Shown here one piece after another: positions 27,801-30,743 of a DNA stretch of 30,743 nucleotides; within the stretch, counting starts at the first letter, position 1; each line of letters starts with the position of its first letter. The translations under genes and the position numbers were made by a program. This DNA is from Phallusia fumigata (taxonomy: Eukaryota; Chordata; Ascidiacea; Phlebobranchia; Ascidiidae). The notes under the pieces were generated by a model, which saw nothing but the letters and a program-made list of their open reading frames with translations, did no database searches and was not told the DNA's origin. The stretch is from assembly GCA_008931825.1 (NCBI GenBank), contig QXVZ01012671.1, forward strand, positions 1 to 30,743, given 5' to 3'.

Positions 27801-30743
27801 TGAATAACTTAACTATAAAGTGGAAATTCCTCCCCCTAACTCTTAAAATTCCTTCCCGTTTGGGAACCACTGGACTGAAGTTTGGATTAGGGAATTACCC
27901 TGTTGTAATGTGTAAATTCGCCAAAAGGTGGAATGTTCTTGTGTTTTAAAAGTCTGTTAGGTTTCAGTTACACCTAGCATCGTCTCTCGCGGCGTACCAG
28001 TTGCTAAGCAATGTTCTAGGAACTGGCGAAAAGTTCAGGGATTGCCAAGATGGCCGAGTGTTCTGCGCTGTCACTAGGTTGTGAGTTCCAACCCCGTGTA
28101 GATCTTTCGTTTTACTTTGCTAAACATGTAGTTTTGTAAATATTTTATCGTAGCTTTGACTACTTGAAGTCGTTTTCGTTTTGTGCGTTTCGTTTAAAGA
28201 AAAATCTTTGTTAATTAGATACCAGCGAATTTGGCGTGCCTACCTGAAACTGCGCCACCTGATGGCCAACTCGCCCAATGTGAAACCTGCTGATAAAAAG
28301 AAACTTCGTGAGAGACAAGATGCATTGCAGAAGATCAGGAGGTGAGCTTGGTGGCGATGAAGCAAAAACTTTGATAAACCACAATACGCCAGACCAACAA
28401 AAGTTGTGATATCAAATCAAAGTCAGTCTTCCCAGCATTTCCATTCAGAAAGGCTAACCTGCGGTGGGGTTCGAACCCACGACAGCCGTCTATCAGGGCC
28501 TGAAGGCTGTTCTAAAAATCAAAGTGCAATAAAATATTTTGTGCCTGAAAAGTCAAATGAATTAAAACCAATGTGTTTAAATATTCTGGTGTCATCGCAT
28601 GCAAAAACCATTTTAGGTTCAACTGTAGACAAATAGATTCGTGCATAAAAACTTAAATAACTGGTTTACCAATAAAAACCTTTGTGGGCAGTAAAAAATA
28701 GGTTAGAATTTCGTGAAAGGTAAAAACAAGTACAATGTTGTGCAAAGTTTTGTCGATATCTAAGTTCAAAAGAGAAACTTTTTTTGTTCCAGGGCCAAAG
28801 ACATGCAGAGGGAAGTAACAGTTGAGCTAAGCAGCAGAGGATTCCGCAGAACTGGGATTTATTCTGACGTTTGCCAACACGCCCTACTACTGCCCGTTCT
28901 CACCCACCATCTCAGGTACTCGTTGGTTTTTTTTTCTTTCAAAGCTGTTTAATTTTTCGTGTCTCGCGCTTGAATGTTACTTAAATTGAAGAAGGCGACC
29001 AGTATAGGACGTCGAAACGTCGGTACGCAAAAACACATATGCTAGAAGAGCTTGCATAATTTTATTGCGCCGCAAACTGATGTCTTATTATTTGCTGTTC
29101 CTAACACTGGCTCCAACTTCTCAACTCCAGCGGGCACCGTCACCATTTTTCCCCGATTTCAGCTACAAGGTGTTTTGACCAATTAAAAGGCTGCTGTAGG
29201 TCACGTGAGCTATTTGCTTAATCAGGGCTGAGAATAAAAACATGGTAGTCAGTGCAAAACGCGACTTTATCTTAGACACATATCCTTGAGATAAGATGTT
29301 CGATCAAGATTTAGCTGCAGGAAAAGTCGCCTACTTTATCAATAGATAGAAAGCCACGTGATTTAAAGCAACACTGTGATTGGACCAAAGCTGAAGGGCA
29401 AGAAATGTATATACATGCAAAACAGGACTTGACTTAAAAGTACAAGATACGGAATTGATGAGCAGTTTAATTAAAAAAAATAACTGCCAGATAACTTGTA
29501 TAAATTTAAGTTTCTCGTCATTATGCATTAACGATGATGACAACAGCGATTGTTGAAACGTTTGCATTATAATGTGTTTCTATGTTCTCCGGTAGTTATG
29601 TTTGTAGTTAAGACTTTATATTACCTATATATTTATTTTCTTTTGTGTTTTAGATATCATCTTTGTCTGAAGAGTCTTGAAGAAAGCATCGGGTATCATT
29701 TCAAGGAAAGGAAGTGGCTAAGTGTGAGAACAAAATGTTTTAAGTTTGTTTCAGCATAAAAATGAAGTGTTACGTCACTGCTGTGTGACGTAACAACACG
29801 TTACAATCATTAAAGTTTCCTGCAAAGGTCGGTGACCCGTCACTCATTCATTCCTCTATCTGACTCCCGTGACCCAAGGAATCAACACATTTCTTTTGTT
29901 GCTATCATGATGTTTCACAATTGGAATGTAACTTATAATTCACCTACCGTGCCAGGGTTTACCCCTACCTTAAACTTTTAACGCAACGTTCAGTTGCCAG
30001 TTGACAATCTGACTTTTGTTTCCTCCCCAGCATGCGATGAACCATCCGAGCTGTCACATGAACTTCGGATTAAATCCCGACCACGTTCGGAACGCGCTCT
30101 CTAATTGCGGGTTGAGGTTGCCTAGATACGGTGACAGTTCCATTCATTACAAGTACGTCATCTCCTTTTGTTTACGTCACTTTAACTGTGTTTTGTTCAG
30201 GTTACAGTTAAAAGGAACAAAATCCATTTTCTTAAAGTTATGTGGCTAAAAATGCCTTTGGTTTGGTGTTTTTTAAAGAAGTCATTTACATGACGCATTG
30301 TAATAACGATGTAGAGCAGCGGTGAGTTTGCCAAATTCACCTTCTTCCTCGCCAACAAACAAGTCCATCAATTCAATTTATTTTTTTTATTTATCAAGGA
30401 CTTGTTGACGCCATATTACTTATGGCACTTTCGTCTAAGTCAATTGTTGCGACATAACTACAGACTTTCAAAATTTTGTTAAAGGAACATATGTAATCTG
30501 TCTAGTAGTTTTCCACACTCGCATGGTCGGAGGTCAAATTAAAAAAAGTTGGCCAAAGTGCCAAAAAATCCTAGACCCGGTATAGCTGCAGCGCGTTCAT
30601 CTCGAATTTGCTATTTTAAGCGTTTTAATTCCGGGCTAATAGATTGTTTTCATGTAATAAATGTCGCCACGATAGTTGGCAGCGAAAGAAACTGATATAA
30701 AATGTTCCACAGATACACACGAAAGCGCGGGATTACCACACTG
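21834..30743 (+). CDS. DROSHA: Drosha, class 2 RNase III (5' 826 codons; 3' end outside window)
   Basis: Nuclear endonuclease that, with DGCR8, cuts primary microRNAs. Exons: 21834-22306, 22491-22580, 23127-23246, 23304-23363, 23509-23576, 23686-23723, 23823-23880, 24049-24166, 24482-24631, 25016-25152, 25333-25469, 25803-25921, 26188-26440, 26937-27124, 28219-28341, 28793-28915, 29654-29723, 30031-30152, 30713-30743 (continues). Residues 1-70 are Pro/Tyr-rich and 75-158 Arg/Ser/Asp-rich, as in animal Drosha. The central domain starts at RLHDELWYNEPG (Trp392) with the zinc-binding Cys405, Cys407 and His418. FEGFSMFSHEPL, RFVRALPDNGKE, MIVHFGIRPANLSYAGDP and SDVCQHALLLPVLTHH follow. The first RNase III domain begins near IGYHFKER (764-771); the window ends at KRGITTL, before its catalytic acidic motif. 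The N-terminus up to Trp392 is about 130 residues shorter than in human. Confidence 0.96.
23247..23303 (+). other. Very short Drosha intron (57 nt) with an alternative inner donor
   Basis: The donor AG/GTCTGTC at 23247 and the acceptor CCGCAG ending at 23303 give a 57-nt intron and keep frame. A second donor, AG/GTAATT at 23280, has the same phase and would add 11 codons, but leave an intron of only 24 nt, below what spliceosomes normally remove. The 57-nt version also gives the better match to the conserved text before DSTVEGT. Confidence 0.6.
24167..24481. other. Drosha intron 8
   Basis: 315-bp intron. It holds a small inverted repeat (ATGGCAG at 24316-24322 and CTGCCAT at 24342-24348), which is within the range expected by chance. 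Nothing else was recognised. Confidence 0.5.
25884..26071. repeat. 94-bp tandem duplication spanning the donor of Drosha exon 12
   Basis: 25884-25977 and 25978-26071 are consecutive copies differing at two positions. The first copy contains the last 38 nt of exon 12 and its donor (TTTTTAG/GTAAAT at 25921/25922). The second carries the same exon end and donor inside intron 12. Use of the second donor would run through an in-frame TAA directly after the first exon end, so only the first is productive. Confidence 0.9.
26441..26936. other. Drosha intron 13
   Basis: 496-bp intron with an unusual but valid donor (GTTGGT). No repeat or RNA gene was recognised. Confidence 0.5.
27176..27796. mobile_element. 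621-bp element with perfect 17-bp terminal inverted repeats in Drosha intron 14
   Basis: It begins AAGGCCCGATCCACACT (27176-27192) and ends with its exact reverse complement (27780-27796). The subterminal parts are GC-rich, with CGCGCG and GCGACG words, in an AT-rich intron. The core has no convincing coding frame. No flanking target-site duplication could be seen, so the superfamily is undetermined. Confidence 0.8.
28041..28104 (+). repeat. tRNA-derived fragment in Drosha intron 14
   Basis: It reads ATTGCCAAGATGGCCGAGTG, a tRNA-Leu/Ser-like A box, followed after only about 30 nt by a degenerate B box (GTGAGTTCCAACCCCG). The internal spacing is too short for a functional tRNA, so this is a SINE head or a tRNA pseudogene. 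Confidence 0.5.
28455..28482 (-). repeat. tRNA T-arm fragment in Drosha intron 15
   Basis: The minus strand reads CGTGGGTTCGAACCCCACCG, a good T-arm and B box. No A box was found at the proper distance on that strand. Confidence 0.4.
28916..29653. other. Drosha intron 16 with dispersed-repeat cores
   Basis: 738-bp intron. It contains GAAGAAGGCGACC, a hexanucleotide loop, then GGACGTCGAAACGTCGG (28989-29023), a hairpin followed by GAAAC. It also holds a second family core, GATGATGACAACAGCG (29533-29548) followed by ATTGTTGAAACGTT. Both look like remnants of dispersed repeats. No exon was found inside. Confidence 0.45.
30153..30712. other. Drosha intron 18
   Basis: 560-bp intron between the exon ending in the RIIIDa entry (GDSSIHYK) and the partial exon at the window edge. 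It shows no recognisable repeat or RNA gene. Confidence 0.6.

Overview
The window is animal nuclear DNA, most likely from an ascidian tunicate of the Ciona type. The genes are split into many short exons with GT-AG introns. Two of them are clear chordate-style orthologs of leukotriene A4 hydrolase and Drosha. Introns are AT-rich and mostly 0.1 to 1 kb, and they are loaded with short inverted-repeat (MITE-like) elements and tRNA-derived fragments. The genus is an inference; no species-diagnostic sequence was recognised with certainty. No prokaryotic, viral or CRISPR features were seen. All recognised genes lie on the + strand, head to tail.

Layout. (1) 262-857: two phase-compatible exons that look like the 3' end of an unrecognised upstream gene. 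(2) 858-2857: about 2 kb of intergenic DNA with a foldback repeat. (3) 2858-11031: a secreted-protein gene with a signal peptide, one four-cysteine MAM domain, a very basic Asn/Arg-rich linker and a 12-cysteine C-terminal region that I do not recognise. Its middle contains three single-N joins. At each place the flanking sequence repeats itself, so two apparent internal duplications are probably allelic contigs placed in tandem. (4) 11615-20406: a complete 17-exon LTA4H gene (610 codons) with all zinc and catalytic residues, but Phe in place of the Tyr that is covalently inactivated in the human enzyme. (5) About 20540-21833: intergenic DNA holding a 395-bp hAT-like MITE with a perfect 8-bp target-site duplication. 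(6) 21834-30743: the first 19 exons (826 codons) of Drosha, cut by the window end early in the first RNase III domain.

There is no sign that the genes form an operon: spacings are 0.6 to 2 kb and the functions differ (secreted adhesion-like protein, eicosanoid or aminopeptidase enzyme, microRNA processing). The most rewarding observations are the unusual MAM/12-Cys gene, the natural Tyr-to-Phe change in LTA4H, the assembly duplications, a 94-bp duplication across a Drosha splice donor, and tRNA-like fragments sitting close to several 5' splice sites. I did not find a convincing new multi-gene system.
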